NCBI RefSeq assembly: GCF_014635085.1
Contig: NZ_BMCH01000008.1
Location: 96,163 to 160,162, forward strand
Origin: Asaia siamensis
GTDB lineage: Bacteria; Pseudomonadota; Alphaproteobacteria; Acetobacterales; Acetobacteraceae
Length of the DNA: 64,000 bases
Reading direction: 5' to 3'
The notes beneath the pieces were generated by a model. That model was given only the letters and a program-made list of their open reading frames with translations. It ran no database searches and was not told the DNA's origin. Shown here in pieces: positions 8,604-17,114 of this stretch (its first letter is position 1; each line of letters starts with the position of its first letter). Both the position numbers and the translations under genes were made by a program.

Positions 8604-9702
8604 AAAGACGTCCTTTCCAGGTGACAGGGCGGCCAGTCATGTGGCGCAAACGCGCATGAAACTGGATCGAGAGCAGCAGGAGCGTCCCCAAGGGACTAAG
8701 CAACACGGTCAGGATGCCCTGACGGCAACGCAAGGCCACCAGCACTCTCAAGGCAATACTTGCTATGCGCGCTACCCATATCAAGGGACTAGCGCGGAGC
8801 AAAAAAGGCAGGATGTGCCCACCCGCCAGAAGCGCGGTCCATATCGGCAGAGAGACCGGGCCGGCGAGGCCCTCGACAGCATTCTTCATCAGCCCGGCAT
8901 AGACCTGGCTTGCACTGCGATACATCCGGCAATGAGCGAGATCGGTTGCGTCAACCAGTCTGGTGCAAAAGCCGTGCTGGCGCAGCGAGCGCGCCAGAGC
9001 GAGGCCATCATGCAGGCGCGAACGGATCGCCTCGTGCCCGCCGGCTTCGCGATAGGCCTGTGCCTTAACCAGAACGAGCTGGCCACATGCGGCAGCGAGG
9101 CTTGCCGTTCGCCCCTTGTCGAGCGGCAGAGGCAGATAGCCGAAGAGCAGGACATTGATGAAGGGCAGGAGCAGCCATTCAAAAAAGGAATGCGTCTCCT
9201 GATGGGGCACGCCACTGACGAGAGAGATTGACCTCTGTTCATTGACCACCGTCATCAAGCGACGGACAGCTTCAGGAGCGAGGCGCACATCAGCATCGAG
9301 AAACAAAAGCCAGTCCTGGCGCGCATGACGGGCAAGCTGCGCGCAGGCGTGACTTTTACCACACCAGCCGGGGGGCAAGGGTTTGCCGGAGACGATCCTT
9401 ATCCTCGGGTCTCCGACCTCCCTGGCCCTTGCGATCGTATCGTCAGACGAATTGTCGTCGAGCACGATGATCTCACGCACCAGGGACCCATTGGCGAGTA
9501 CCGCTTCCAGCGCCTCTCTGATCTGACCGGCTTCATTGCGAGCCGGGATCAGGACGGAAACACCCTCGTCGGTCGAGGAAGTGGGATGAGGCGCGCGGGA
9601 CAGGGCTCGCAGATTGAGCAATCCCAGAATGAAAGGGAGTACAGCAAAAGCGGCCAAGGCCGCTTCGGCCCGCAGACGTGTTTTGTTTTCAGCGTCGGGC
9701 AT
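8593..9702 (-). CDS. Family 2 glycosyltransferase, CrtQ-like
   Basis: About 369 residues from the ATG at 9700-9702 (a TTG 39 bases further upstream is possible but less likely). It has an N-terminal membrane segment, the GT-A start VSVLIPARNEAGQIREAL, the nucleotide-sugar motifs LDDNSSDDT and FLDADVRL, and C-terminal hydrophobic segments. This layout matches membrane glycosyltransferases that add a sugar to C30 carotenoid acids (CrtQ of staphyloxanthin-type pathways). It overlaps both the acyltransferase upstream (14 bases) and the DUF2141 gene downstream (11 bases), so translation is coupled. The carotenoid substrate is inferred from the cluster; the sugar is unknown. Confidence 0.82.
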   Translation of the reverse strand: MPDAENKTRLRAEAALAAFAVLPFILGLLNLRALSRAPHPTSSTDEGVSVLIPARNEAGQIREALEAVLANGSLVREIIVLDDNSSDDTIARAREVGDPRIRIVSGKPLPPGWCGKSHACAQLARHARQDWLLFLDADVRLAPEAVRRLMTVVNEQRSISLVSGVPHQETHSFFEWLLLPFINVLLFGYLPLPLDKGRTASLAAACGQLVLVKAQAYREAGGHEAIRSRLHDGLALARSLRQHGFCTRLVDATDLAHCRMYRSASQVYAGLMKNAVEGLAGPVSLPIWTALLAGGHILPFLLRASPLIWVARIASIALRVLVALRCRQGILTVLLSPLGTLLLLSIQFHARLRHMTGRPVTWKGRLYET

Positions 9703-10504
9703 GGCTTGGCTCGTGACGGCGTTTGTGCAGCAATGCAACAAGACGCTGTATCAGGCTGTAAGGCCCACCCATGCCTGTTCGACCGTCCATGAGTGGTTTG
9801 AAGGCCTCGTCCTGCTTCCCGATAACCTGCTCCGCGAGTGCATCACAGGTTTGTTCGAGGTGCAGCGTGAGATCTGCAGTCAGAGCCTGAATGGTTTGCG
9901 CCTGGTACTGTACAGGCGTGCCGAAACGTATGGCGATATCCGGCCTGTTTTCCGTGCCGAAGGCATAGTCGAGCGCAACAGGCACAACCAGGGCTTCCGG
10001 GTTGCGCCTTATGATATGGGCGAGGCCGGGCTGTAGCCTGATCGGCCTTGCGCGGGCGTCGGTAAACGCTCCCTGAGCCGTTACCCAGAATGCCCCGCCC
10101 GTTTTCAGAATGAGGCTTGAGGCATCCAGTAACTGGCGCACCGAGCGCAAAGAGGATCCATCAAGCGGCAGAAACCCGGCTTTACGAAGCAGTGGATAGT
10201 TTTTCACGGCTTGGGCATCGATGGGACCAAAGCCGGGGCGGTTCGGCATGAAATGCTGCTGAATCACGGAGAAAAGGGCGGGGTCCCACCATGACGGATG
10301 ATTGGCATAGAGAATAATGCCCTGTCCCGGCCGAAGCGGAGGGAAGTCACCGCTCCAGCGGACCCTGCTAAAGCTTCCCTTGACCCGGTAAAGCAGCGCA
10401 CGGCCCACCCAGTATGCCAGAAATGGCGACCGACCGCTTACCCTTGCCGGATCAGACGGCGAGGGCAACTGCGGGGTCCCTGCTTGCCTGGCGATCCTGG
10501 TCAA
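9689..10504 (-). CDS. Lysophospholipid acyltransferase-family protein, pigment cluster
   Basis: About 271 residues with the PlsC/LPLAT catalytic block ANHPSWWDP (the HX4D motif, about residues 68-76) and a later substrate-binding block (GSSLRSVRQL, with WVTAQGAF replacing the usual FPEGTR). Members transfer fatty acyl chains; here a glycosylated carotenoid is the probable acceptor because the gene lies between a carotenoid desaturase and a glycosyltransferase. The start is uncertain: the longest frame begins at a TTG (10502-10504) and overlaps the desaturase by 53 bases, while a second TTG at about 10468 would overlap by only 17. No ATG is available near the N-terminus. It is analogous in position, not clearly in sequence, to CrtO of the staphyloxanthin pathway. 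Confidence 0.78.
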   Translation of the reverse strand: MTRIARQAGTPQLPSPSDPARVSGRSPFLAYWVGRALLYRVKGSFSRVRWSGDFPPLRPGQGIILYANHPSWWDPALFSVIQQHFMPNRPGFGPIDAQAVKNYPLLRKAGFLPLDGSSLRSVRQLLDASSLILKTGGAFWVTAQGAFTDARARPIRLQPGLAHIIRRNPEALVVPVALDYAFGTENRPDIAIRFGTPVQYQAQTIQALTADLTLHLEQTCDALAEQVIGKQDEAFKPLMDGRTGMGGPYSLIQRLVALLHKRRHEPSHARR

Positions 10505-12008
10505 GACAATCTGCAGCGATCCATCCCGACATCAGCGCCATGGGCATGCCTGGCCCGGGATGGGCGCTTCCACCGGCCAGATACAGACCGGCGAGATTAC
10601 GCGAGCGGTTGGCGGGCTTGAACCCGCCTTCCAGACGCCCATGACTGGCAAGGCCGTAGATCGCGCCCGCCTGCGGCGAGTATCGCAAGTGAATGTCCAT
10701 GGGCGTGAGGTGGTGCTCGGTTACGATGCGGGATTCTAGATCCGGCATCCCCCCCGCTTTCTTGAGCTTGTCGAGAATGACCTTACGATAGCCCGGGAAC
10801 ATCTGGGTCCAGTTCTGGCCGGGGCGAAGATAGGGAGTATGCACCAATACATAGAGCGCTTCGCCACCCGGCGGCGCGGTATCGGGGTCGGTCCGGGCTG
10901 TAGCCGCCAGATAACAGGTCGGGTCCGGGGCAGGGCGACCGTGTTTGTAGATTGCATCGAATTCCTCTTCCGCATCGCGGGAGAAGACGAAGTTGTGATG
11001 GGCAAGATGGTCGTATCCGCGGTTGAGCCCGAGATATAGCACAACGCCAGAGCAGGCGGGCTCGCGATGCTTCCACTGCCTCATGAAGCGGCGATAAGCC
11101 TGTGGTGCCACCTTGCGGTCGATCAGTTCGCGCATGGTGCGTATGCTGTCCATGTTGGAGATGACTGCGGATGCGTCCAGCGTTTCGCCGTCTTCCGTCA
11201 CCACACCGGAAACCCTGTGTTCGTCATGCACGATGCGCGCCACACGGCAATTGGTTCGGAATTCGACCCCGTTTTCTTCCGCAAGACGTCTCAGCTCCTG
11301 CGGGACAGCACGAGTGCCGCCCATCGGATACCAGATTCCCTCGTCGACCTGCATATGGGCGATGCCTGTCAGCACCGCAGGTGCCTGAAGGGGGTTTGAA
11401 CCGACATATTGCGTGAAATGGTCGAAGACCTGTACGGCCTGAGGGTTCGCAATGCGCTTGCGTATCTCGGCGCCCATCGTGGCATGCATCCGTAAAGCAA
11501 GCACGTCACGCATTGTGCCAGGAGACAGGGCTTCGCCGATCTTGAGCGTGTCTCTCAGACCGCCAACAGACTTCCAGAAAACGAAGCGGCGGGAAATATC
11601 ATGCAGTTTTTCGCTCACGGCTAGCAGATCTTCATAGCCTTTGCCGTCACCTTCATGGCGCTTTTCGAGCTCAGCAGCCATACGCGTGACATCCTCGACT
11701 AGATCGAGCGGTGTCCCATCGTCGAAGAAACACCGCCATTGCGGATCGAGACGACGCAGATCGAGGCGCTCGTCGATGCGTAATCCGCTCTCGCCAAAAA
11801 TGCGTTTCAGCACCGAAGGAAGGGTGAGAATGGTCGGCCCCATATCGAAGCGAAACCCGTCCTGGCGCCATTCAGCGGCCTTACCGCCCGTCCAGTCATT
11901 GGCCTCGCAGACAATGACCTTGTGTCCCCTCGCGCTGAGCGTGCAGGCCGCGGCAAGCCCGCCAAGCCCTGAGCCGATAATGATGATCGGTGCGGAAGAA
12001 CTCGTCAT
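10452..12008 (-). CDS. CrtI/CrtN-family carotenoid desaturase or oxidase (second copy)
   Basis: A 518-residue FAD-dependent enzyme of the phytoene desaturase family. The N-terminal dinucleotide-binding motif IIIGSGLGGLAAACTLSARG is followed by GGKAAEW and FRFDMGPTIL, and the C-terminal FAD motif reads LYLAGGSAHPGPGMPMALMSG. The family removes hydrogen from, or oxidises the ends of, linear carotenoids. With a second related enzyme 22 bases upstream, and an aldehyde dehydrogenase, glycosyltransferase and acyltransferase alongside, the pair probably act as CrtN (desaturase) and CrtP (terminal methyl oxidase) of a C30 pathway. I cannot say from sequence which is which. GGAG about 10 bases before the ATG sets the start. 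Confidence 0.87.
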   Translation of the reverse strand: MTSSSAPIIIIGSGLGGLAAACTLSARGHKVIVCEANDWTGGKAAEWRQDGFRFDMGPTILTLPSVLKRIFGESGLRIDERLDLRRLDPQWRCFFDDGTPLDLVEDVTRMAAELEKRHEGDGKGYEDLLAVSEKLHDISRRFVFWKSVGGLRDTLKIGEALSPGTMRDVLALRMHATMGAEIRKRIANPQAVQVFDHFTQYVGSNPLQAPAVLTGIAHMQVDEGIWYPMGGTRAVPQELRRLAEENGVEFRTNCRVARIVHDEHRVSGVVTEDGETLDASAVISNMDSIRTMRELIDRKVAPQAYRRFMRQWKHREPACSGVVLYLGLNRGYDHLAHHNFVFSRDAEEEFDAIYKHGRPAPDPTCYLAATARTDPDTAPPGGEALYVLVHTPYLRPGQNWTQMFPGYRKVILDKLKKAGGMPDLESRIVTEHHLTPMDIHLRYSPQAGAIYGLASHGRLEGGFKPANRSRNLAGLYLAGGSAHPGPGMPMALMSGWIAADCLDQDRQASRDPAVALAV

Positions 12009-12030
12009 GGTCGTATTCTCCGCTTATGGC

Positions 12031-13629
12031 TCAACCGCGTGAGCATTCAGGCACAAGAGCAATGCCGGGCCCCGGAATTTCCGGAAGTCTGGCCGGTGTC
12101 CTGGCAAGATCCTTGATCAGAAGGTCAGCGCTGATGCGTGCGCCTTCGAAAATAACAGGCAAACCGCTACCGGGATGGGTGCCGCCACCCGCGAGGTAGA
12201 CACCCTTGACGTCTTCAAAACGGTTATGCGGCCTGAGATGCAACATCTGGCCAAGGGAATGGGCTAGATTGAACACCGCGCCGCGATGGACGTCATGCTC
12301 TTCCTGCCAATCCTTGGGTGTGACGACTTTCTCGACCATGATCCGACTTTCAATGTCGCCGAAGCCAGCGTCCTCTAGCCGCTTGAAGACGATCGCTCGC
12401 GCTTTTGCAACGGCTTCCTCTGTCCAGTCGAGACCGCCTTCACGAAGATTGCCGACGGGCATGAGTACGTAGAGGGCTGTGCAGCCTTCGGGCGCCAAGG
12501 CAGGGTCTGTGACGCAGGCATTCTGAACGTAGAGTGAGGCCCGTGAGGAGATCTGTTTGCCTTCTTCGATCTCGGCGAAATTGTTCTCATAATCGCTGGA
12601 GAGGAAGATCGTATGATGGGCTTTTTCCGGCATGGTGCCGCGCAAGCCAAGATACATCATGAAGGTCGAGCAGGAGTATTTCTTGCTGGCCAGCTTGGCA
12701 TTGCTCCATTTGCGCCGCGAGGCGTCGGGGAGCAAACTCTGAATGGTACGGGCGAAATCGCCGTTGACGACCACGGCATCAATAGGCTGCATGCCCTCTG
12801 CGGTCTTGATGCCCACAGCCTTGCCATCTCTGGTTTCGATCGTCTCGACGGCCTCGCCCAGTTTTATCGTGACGCCAAGGCTCTCAGCTGCGCTCTGCAT
12901 TGCCGCCATAACCGCGCCGGTACCGCCAGTCGGGTGATAAATCCCGAATTCATGTTCCATATAACTCAGGATCGTGAAGAGGGAGGGGCACCTATACGGA
13001 GACATGCCCAAATATTTGCTCTGGAATGAGAAGGCAAGGCGCGTGCGGGGATCCTTGAAGTAACGCGAAAGATCCTTGTCGATAGACGACAGAGGGGAGA
13101 GCACCGGGAGTGCCTTCAGCATGTCAGGCTTGAGCAAATCACGCCATGAATTGAATGGCCGCTGAAGTGGTGCAATGAAACGCGCGAATTTACCCTTGTT
13201 GTCGTTCAGAAAGCGCCGGACATTCTTCGAATCAGCCTCGGATATCTTGGCAATTTCGGATTCTAGGCGCGACGGATCGGTCGTCAGAGCTAGACGCGGC
13301 CCATTTTCGAAGACGAGATCATAGAGATGGTTCAGGCGCGTGAGCTCGACCATGCTGTCAAAGGCAAAACCGCACCTCGCGAAGATTTCGCGGATGATTT
13401 CGGGATAAAGAAAAAAAGTGGGCCCGGTGTCGAAGCGAAAGCCGTCAAGCTCGAGACATGAGGACCGGCCACCGATCTTGGAGCTTTTCTCGTAAAGCGT
13501 AACTCTGGCCCCGGAATGCGCCAGCAGCATAGCCGAAGCAAGCCCTCCCGGACCGCCGCCGATAACCGCAATCTCTTTTGATGTGACACCTGAATGGGAA
13601 GATGATTCGGGAAGGAACGAAGGGGCCAT
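12031..13629 (-). CDS. CrtI/CrtN-family carotenoid desaturase (first copy)
   Basis: A 532-residue FAD enzyme with AVIGGGPGGLASAMLLAHSG near residue 21, IGGRSS, FRFDTGPTFFLYP, and the C-terminal FAD motif VYLAGGGTHPGSGLPVIFEG. Full length for CrtI/CrtN enzymes. The sequence is clearly diverged from the downstream copy, so the two probably catalyse different steps rather than being a recent duplication. It starts after AAGGA (about 12 bases upstream of ATG). The 165-bp gap to the aldehyde dehydrogenase holds inverted repeats, so this gene may also have its own promoter. A C30 substrate (squalene or diapophytoene) is inferred from cluster content; no synthase gene for it is in the window. Confidence 0.87.
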   Translation of the reverse strand: MAPSFLPESSSHSGVTSKEIAVIGGGPGGLASAMLLAHSGARVTLYEKSSKIGGRSSCLELDGFRFDTGPTFFLYPEIIREIFARCGFAFDSMVELTRLNHLYDLVFENGPRLALTTDPSRLESEIAKISEADSKNVRRFLNDNKGKFARFIAPLQRPFNSWRDLLKPDMLKALPVLSPLSSIDKDLSRYFKDPRTRLAFSFQSKYLGMSPYRCPSLFTILSYMEHEFGIYHPTGGTGAVMAAMQSAAESLGVTIKLGEAVETIETRDGKAVGIKTAEGMQPIDAVVVNGDFARTIQSLLPDASRRKWSNAKLASKKYSCSTFMMYLGLRGTMPEKAHHTIFLSSDYENNFAEIEEGKQISSRASLYVQNACVTDPALAPEGCTALYVLMPVGNLREGGLDWTEEAVAKARAIVFKRLEDAGFGDIESRIMVEKVVTPKDWQEEHDVHRGAVFNLAHSLGQMLHLRPHNRFEDVKGVYLAGGGTHPGSGLPVIFEGARISADLLIKDLARTPARLPEIPGPGIALVPECSRG

Positions 13630-13645
13630 AAGGCGATAGATCCTT

Positions 13646-13677
13646 CCTGCGAGGCAGGCCTGTCCGGAATATTCCGG
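13646..13677 (-). promoter_or_regulatory. Palindromes ahead of the first desaturase gene
   Basis: A perfect 14-bp palindrome CCGGAATATTCCGG (13664-13677) and an adjacent inverted repeat CCTGC-gag-GCAGG (13646-13658) lie 17-48 bases upstream of the desaturase ATG. TTGACA is present on the minus strand at 13761-13766 but no good -10 box follows at standard spacing. These could be an operator or mRNA structure controlling the desaturases separately from the aldehyde dehydrogenase. Confidence 0.35.
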
Positions 13678-13794
13678 GTTGAAAACAACAATCAGCGCTC
13701 TTGAGGTCCAGGCTGCCGTCCAAGGTCGTGATTGTAGATGCGTGAAATCAAATCAGGCTCTGTCAACGGATCGTGATCCTGTAAGTTGCCGACA

Positions 13795-15168
13795 TCAACG
13801 TGAAAATTTTCCATGCAAGATTCTGGCGTGATGGAGCAGGTGGAAAGCCCCGGAGCGGCGCGTTGAGACCGAGACCGCCCGTGTCATTGAGAGCAATCCT
13901 TCCCGGCCTCGTGTCACGCCATAACCACTCGCTCTCGCCCCACCGAACGGAAGGCGTGGGTCAGCTGTGGGGACAATCAGATCATTGATCGTGACAGACC
14001 CGGCCGGAATCTGTTTCGCCAACGCCCTGGCTGTCTTCTCGTCACCGAAAATGCTGGCACCCAACGCGTGACGTGAGCGGGATTCGATCTGGATAGCCTC
14101 GGCCATGTCAGAAACGCCAATCAGGGCAAGCCATGGCGCAAACAGATCAACATCCGCAAGCGCAGCTTGGTCCGCATCGAGCAACAGGATCGTGGCAGCG
14201 CCCAGTTTCCTGACTGACCCGCCTGCCTGCTCGATGGTAAGGGTAAGCTTATCAAGAGCAGGATAATGCGTTTGATGGTTTGCGCCGGAGTTTTTCAAAA
14301 GTAGCGCCAATTGAGCTCCCAGTGCTTCACGATGGTTCCCATGCACAAAAACGCGTCGCGGTGCGATGCAGGTCGATCCATGCTTGAGAGTGAGGCCGAA
14401 ATGGAGGGCGCGAGCGACGAGAGACAGATTGGCTGACGGGAGGACAAAAACCGGGTCAGCCCCCGATAGCTCCATGATGGTCGGCGTAAGATTCTGCGCC
14501 GCTGCGAGAGCCACCTTCCTTCCCGTCTCTTCCGAGCCGGTCAGGACAATGAGATCGAATGCTTCCTGTACGGCCTTCGGCCCTGCGTCTTCAGGCAGAA
14601 TATGGATTACGCCCTGAGGCAGGCCTGACTGAGTGAGAAGGGACACGAAATGCTTCAGCAAAGCGGTTCTGCCCGGAGCAGGCTTGAGGGCAACAGTGTT
14701 GCCTGCGGCCAGAGCCTGCAGGGTCTGGATACCGGCCAGCATGAGCGGGTAATTGCCGGGCGCTATGATGAGAACCACGCCAAGCGGTCGGCGGCTTATA
14801 TGGCTCTTCACCCCCCAAAGCCAGATCGGACGTCCGAGCACCGAGAGCGGCGCGTCCTTGAGGAGAGACGCCGCCTCTTTTTCGAGAAACCGTATGGCCG
14901 ATATCATAGGCAGGATTTCTGCCATCATGACATCGATCGGAGCATGATCCGGTATCAGCGCCAGCATGCCCGGTATGTTGACAAGGAGCCGTCTGCGAAA
15001 ACGTCTCAGAATCTGAAGCCGTCGGGAAACTGATACGCGCGCCCATGCAGCCTGATGGAGACGTAACATAGCCAGATCTGACACGAGGGCTTGGGGAGTG
15101 GTGGTCTCCTCAGGCGCTTGCATTCGCGGCGAGCCTGAAGTTTCGTGGCTGTCAGACTGCACGCGCAT
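13795..15168 (-). CDS. Aldehyde dehydrogenase, carotenoid-aldehyde type by context
   Basis: A 457-residue NAD(P)-dependent aldehyde dehydrogenase. The cofactor-domain motif VLIIAPGNYPLML lies near residue 131, the general base region reads MELSGADPVFVL, and the nucleophile is the Cys in HGSTCIAPRR, about 42 residues later. Length fits the short ALDH class 3-like enzymes. It is the first gene of the pigment operon, preceded by GAGGG eight bases before ATG and by a promoter candidate 250 bp upstream. In C30 pathways such an enzyme oxidises the terminal aldehyde to the carboxylate that is then glycosylated, which fits the downstream glycosyltransferase. The substrate is inferred; a general aliphatic or aromatic aldehyde is the alternative. 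Confidence 0.85.
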   Translation of the reverse strand: MRVQSDSHETSGSPRMQAPEETTTPQALVSDLAMLRLHQAAWARVSVSRRLQILRRFRRRLLVNIPGMLALIPDHAPIDVMMAEILPMISAIRFLEKEAASLLKDAPLSVLGRPIWLWGVKSHISRRPLGVVLIIAPGNYPLMLAGIQTLQALAAGNTVALKPAPGRTALLKHFVSLLTQSGLPQGVIHILPEDAGPKAVQEAFDLIVLTGSEETGRKVALAAAQNLTPTIMELSGADPVFVLPSANLSLVARALHFGLTLKHGSTCIAPRRVFVHGNHREALGAQLALLLKNSGANHQTHYPALDKLTLTIEQAGGSVRKLGAATILLLDADQAALADVDLFAPWLALIGVSDMAEAIQIESRSRHALGASIFGDEKTARALAKQIPAGSVTINDLIVPTADPRLPFGGARASGYGVTRGREGLLSMTRAVSVSTRRSGAFHLLHHARILHGKFSR

Positions 15169-15416
15169 TTGTTTTCCCTCGCTTTGCCGTGCAAAACCTC
15201 AGAACTCAGCATTGGTTCCAGTCGGATGCGCCAAAAGAGGTACTGACGCAGGAAGCCTCTCCGGATAGCCGCTGACATGAGAGCTTGGGGGAAACAATAT
15301 AGGGGAGATATCCTTGCTAAACTCTGAGTTCGCTAGGTCTCTCCTAACCCATATGCCATCTATTCGTTAAGTGCATATGGTATTTGTTAAAATTTTCGAA
15401 ATAAAAGTGATTTCTT

Positions 15417-15445
15417 ATTATATATGTACAATATGTCATAGGCAA
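15417..15445 (-). promoter_or_regulatory. Sigma-70-type promoter candidate for the pigment operon
   Basis: On the minus strand TTGCCT (15440-15445), a 17-base spacer and a perfect TATAAT (15417-15422). It lies in an AT-rich stretch and predicts a leader of about 240 bases before the aldehyde dehydrogenase ATG. No riboswitch fold is recognised in that leader. Confidence 0.6.
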
Positions 15446-15522
15446 TGGCGTTATATCTCAGCAGGATAATGATCACTTCTCTTGGAACGACCATGTTCGA
15501 GCCGAGGCGGTAGCATCAGTTT

Positions 15523-15606
15523 ACGAGGAAGCGTCCTCGTTTTCTCGCCAAAATCGACTGATTTTCTGGAATGGGCCCCATCCCGTCACGGTGACGCAAC
15601 GGGATG
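15523..15606 (-). terminator. Two hairpins after the alcohol dehydrogenase gene
   Basis: Inverted repeat CATCCCGT (15579-15586) and ACGGGATG (15599-15606) lies 12 bases past the dehydrogenase stop on the minus strand. A second, ACGAGGA (15523-15529) and TCCTCGT (15534-15540), follows. Neither has a good T-run on the minus strand. Together they probably separate the dehydrogenase transcript from the pigment operon promoter. Confidence 0.5.
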
Positions 15607-15617
15607 AGGCGGCTTGC

Positions 15618-16790
15618 TTACATGGCGGCTTCGAATACGCCTACGATTTCATCCAGCGTGGCTTTGCGAGGGTTGGTCAACATGCAGACGTCTTTTTGCG
15701 CGTGCGTTGCCATGATCTTGTGATCTTCCGCCTTCACGCCCAGCTTGGCGAGGCCTGAAGGGATGCCAACGGATTTCGACAAAATGGCAATAGCGTCAAT
15801 GGCCGCCTCGGCTGCTTCATCGCGGCTCATCAGATCCGTCGGTATGCCCAGGAGGCCCGCAATGCGCGCGTAGCGGTCTGCTGCTGCAATGAGGTTGAAC
15901 CGGCAGACATGCGGCAAAAGCACGGCATTACACACGCCATGGGGAAGATTATAAAATCCTCCCAGCTGATGCGCCATGGCGTGCACATAGCCCAAAGAAG
16001 CATTATTGAAAGCCATGCCCGCGAGATATTGTGCGTAGCACATGGCGACCCGTGCCTCCATGTTTTCACCATTGCCTACAGCCTTCGCCAGATTATCTGC
16101 AATCAACGTGATCGCCTTCTCGGCGCAGGCATCGGTGATTGGGGTGGCGGCTGTCGAAACATAGGCTTCGATCGCATGGGTAAGAGCGTCCATGCCTGTC
16201 GCGGCAGTCAGGGCGGGGGGCATGGCGACCATCAGATTGGGGTCGTCTATGGCAATCATCGGGGTGCAACGCCAATCGACGATTGCCATTTTTACATGCG
16301 TTTCCGAGTTCGTGATGATGCAGAAACGTGTCATTTCCGATGCCGTGCCGGCCGTCGTGTTGATGGCGATTAAGGGAGTCATCGGGACTTTGGAACGATC
16401 AAGCCCCTCGTAATCGCGAATATTGCCACCACCTGCGGTGACCAGTCCGATGCCCTTCGCGCAGTCATGGGCAGAGCCACCGCCAAGTGACACGATGAAA
16501 TCGCAGTTTTTCTCCTGAAATAGCCGCACACCTTCATGCACGTTGACGTCGGTGGGGTTGGGCTCGGCTCCCGCGTAAATGACCGTTCCAAGACCGTCTT
16601 CCAGCAGATAGCCGGAGATAGTGTCGGCAACGCCCAGTTTTTGCATCCCGGCATCCGTCACGATCAGAGCCTTTTTTGCTCCGAGCGCCTTGGCGCGGTC
16701 GCCCGCCTGTTTCGCGCAGCCGGGGCCTATGAGCGTGATGCAGGGAATGAAGAAACTGTCGGTGTGATCGGCAAGGGCGATATGTGCCAT
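15618..16790 (-). CDS. Iron-containing alcohol dehydrogenase (Zymomonas AdhB / YiaY-like)
   Basis: A 390-residue group III alcohol dehydrogenase that interconverts alcohols and aldehydes with NAD(H) in the cytoplasm. [16 protein letters not shown] binds the cofactor, and the metal-site region reads [12 protein letters not shown]...[11 protein letters not shown]...[14 protein letters not shown], with all three conserved histidines visible. [16 protein letters not shown] and [12 protein letters not shown] closely match the Zymomonas AdhB/YiaY branch as I remember it. It is monocistronic, with AGGAGG eight bases before ATG. The 320-bp upstream region is unusually AT-rich. Ethanol is the likely substrate but short primary alcohols or lactaldehyde are possible. 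It differs from the membrane PQQ enzyme that acetic acid bacteria use for vinegar production. Confidence 0.93.
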   Translation of the reverse strand: MAHIALADHTDSFFIPCITLIGPGCAKQAGDRAKALGAKKALIVTDAGMQKLGVADTISGYLLEDGLGTVIYAGAEPNPTDVNVHEGVRLFQEKNCDFIVSLGGGSAHDCAKGIGLVTAGGGNIRDYEGLDRSKVPMTPLIAINTTAGTASEMTRFCIITNSETHVKMAIVDWRCTPMIAIDDPNLMVAMPPALTAATGMDALTHAIEAYVSTAATPITDACAEKAITLIADNLAKAVGNGENMEARVAMCYAQYLAGMAFNNASLGYVHAMAHQLGGFYNLPHGVCNAVLLPHVCRFNLIAAADRYARIAGLLGIPTDLMSRDEAAEAAIDAIAILSKSVGIPSGLAKLGVKAEDHKIMATHAQKDVCMLTNPRKATLDEIVGVFEAAM

Positions 16791-17114
16791 GATAAAATCC
16801 TCCTGTCAGACAACGCTTTCGGGCAGCCCGCGCCATGCACGAAGATCACCCGCTTGCGTAGTGAACGCGCAAAACTGCCTCCATGATCAACAAAGCCCTC
16901 ATCAATAAATCTCGATTAAATCGTTGGTGAATATTTTAATATAAGAGTTATGTATTATATTATTCTTTGATATATAATTATGCCTTAATTAGTACTTGGT
17001 GGGTTCTGAATAAATTCGCATCTTCCAGTATGGTGGCGTCTGGAAGGCGTCACCTGCTCCCATTCAGCATCGGCTCCCTCTGGTTTTACCAGCCGCTAGG
17101 GGTCTTGAGTGTGT
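16791..17114. other. AT-rich divergent promoter region
   Basis: No gene fits here. The stretch 16890-17000 is far richer in A and T than its surroundings and contains several TATAAT-like hexamers on both strands, so it probably holds the promoters of the alcohol dehydrogenase (minus) and the ClbS-like gene (plus). I could not pick one pair of boxes with standard spacing. Confidence 0.4.

Noticed and set aside
8434-9231. 265-residue plus-strand open frame
   Set aside because: Antisense to the glycosyltransferase and DUF2141 genes, which form a coherent overlapping operon on the minus strand.
16890-17000. AT-rich island considered as a foreign insert or replication origin
   Set aside because: It contains no DnaA-box cluster, repeats or foreign gene; divergent promoters explain it well enough.
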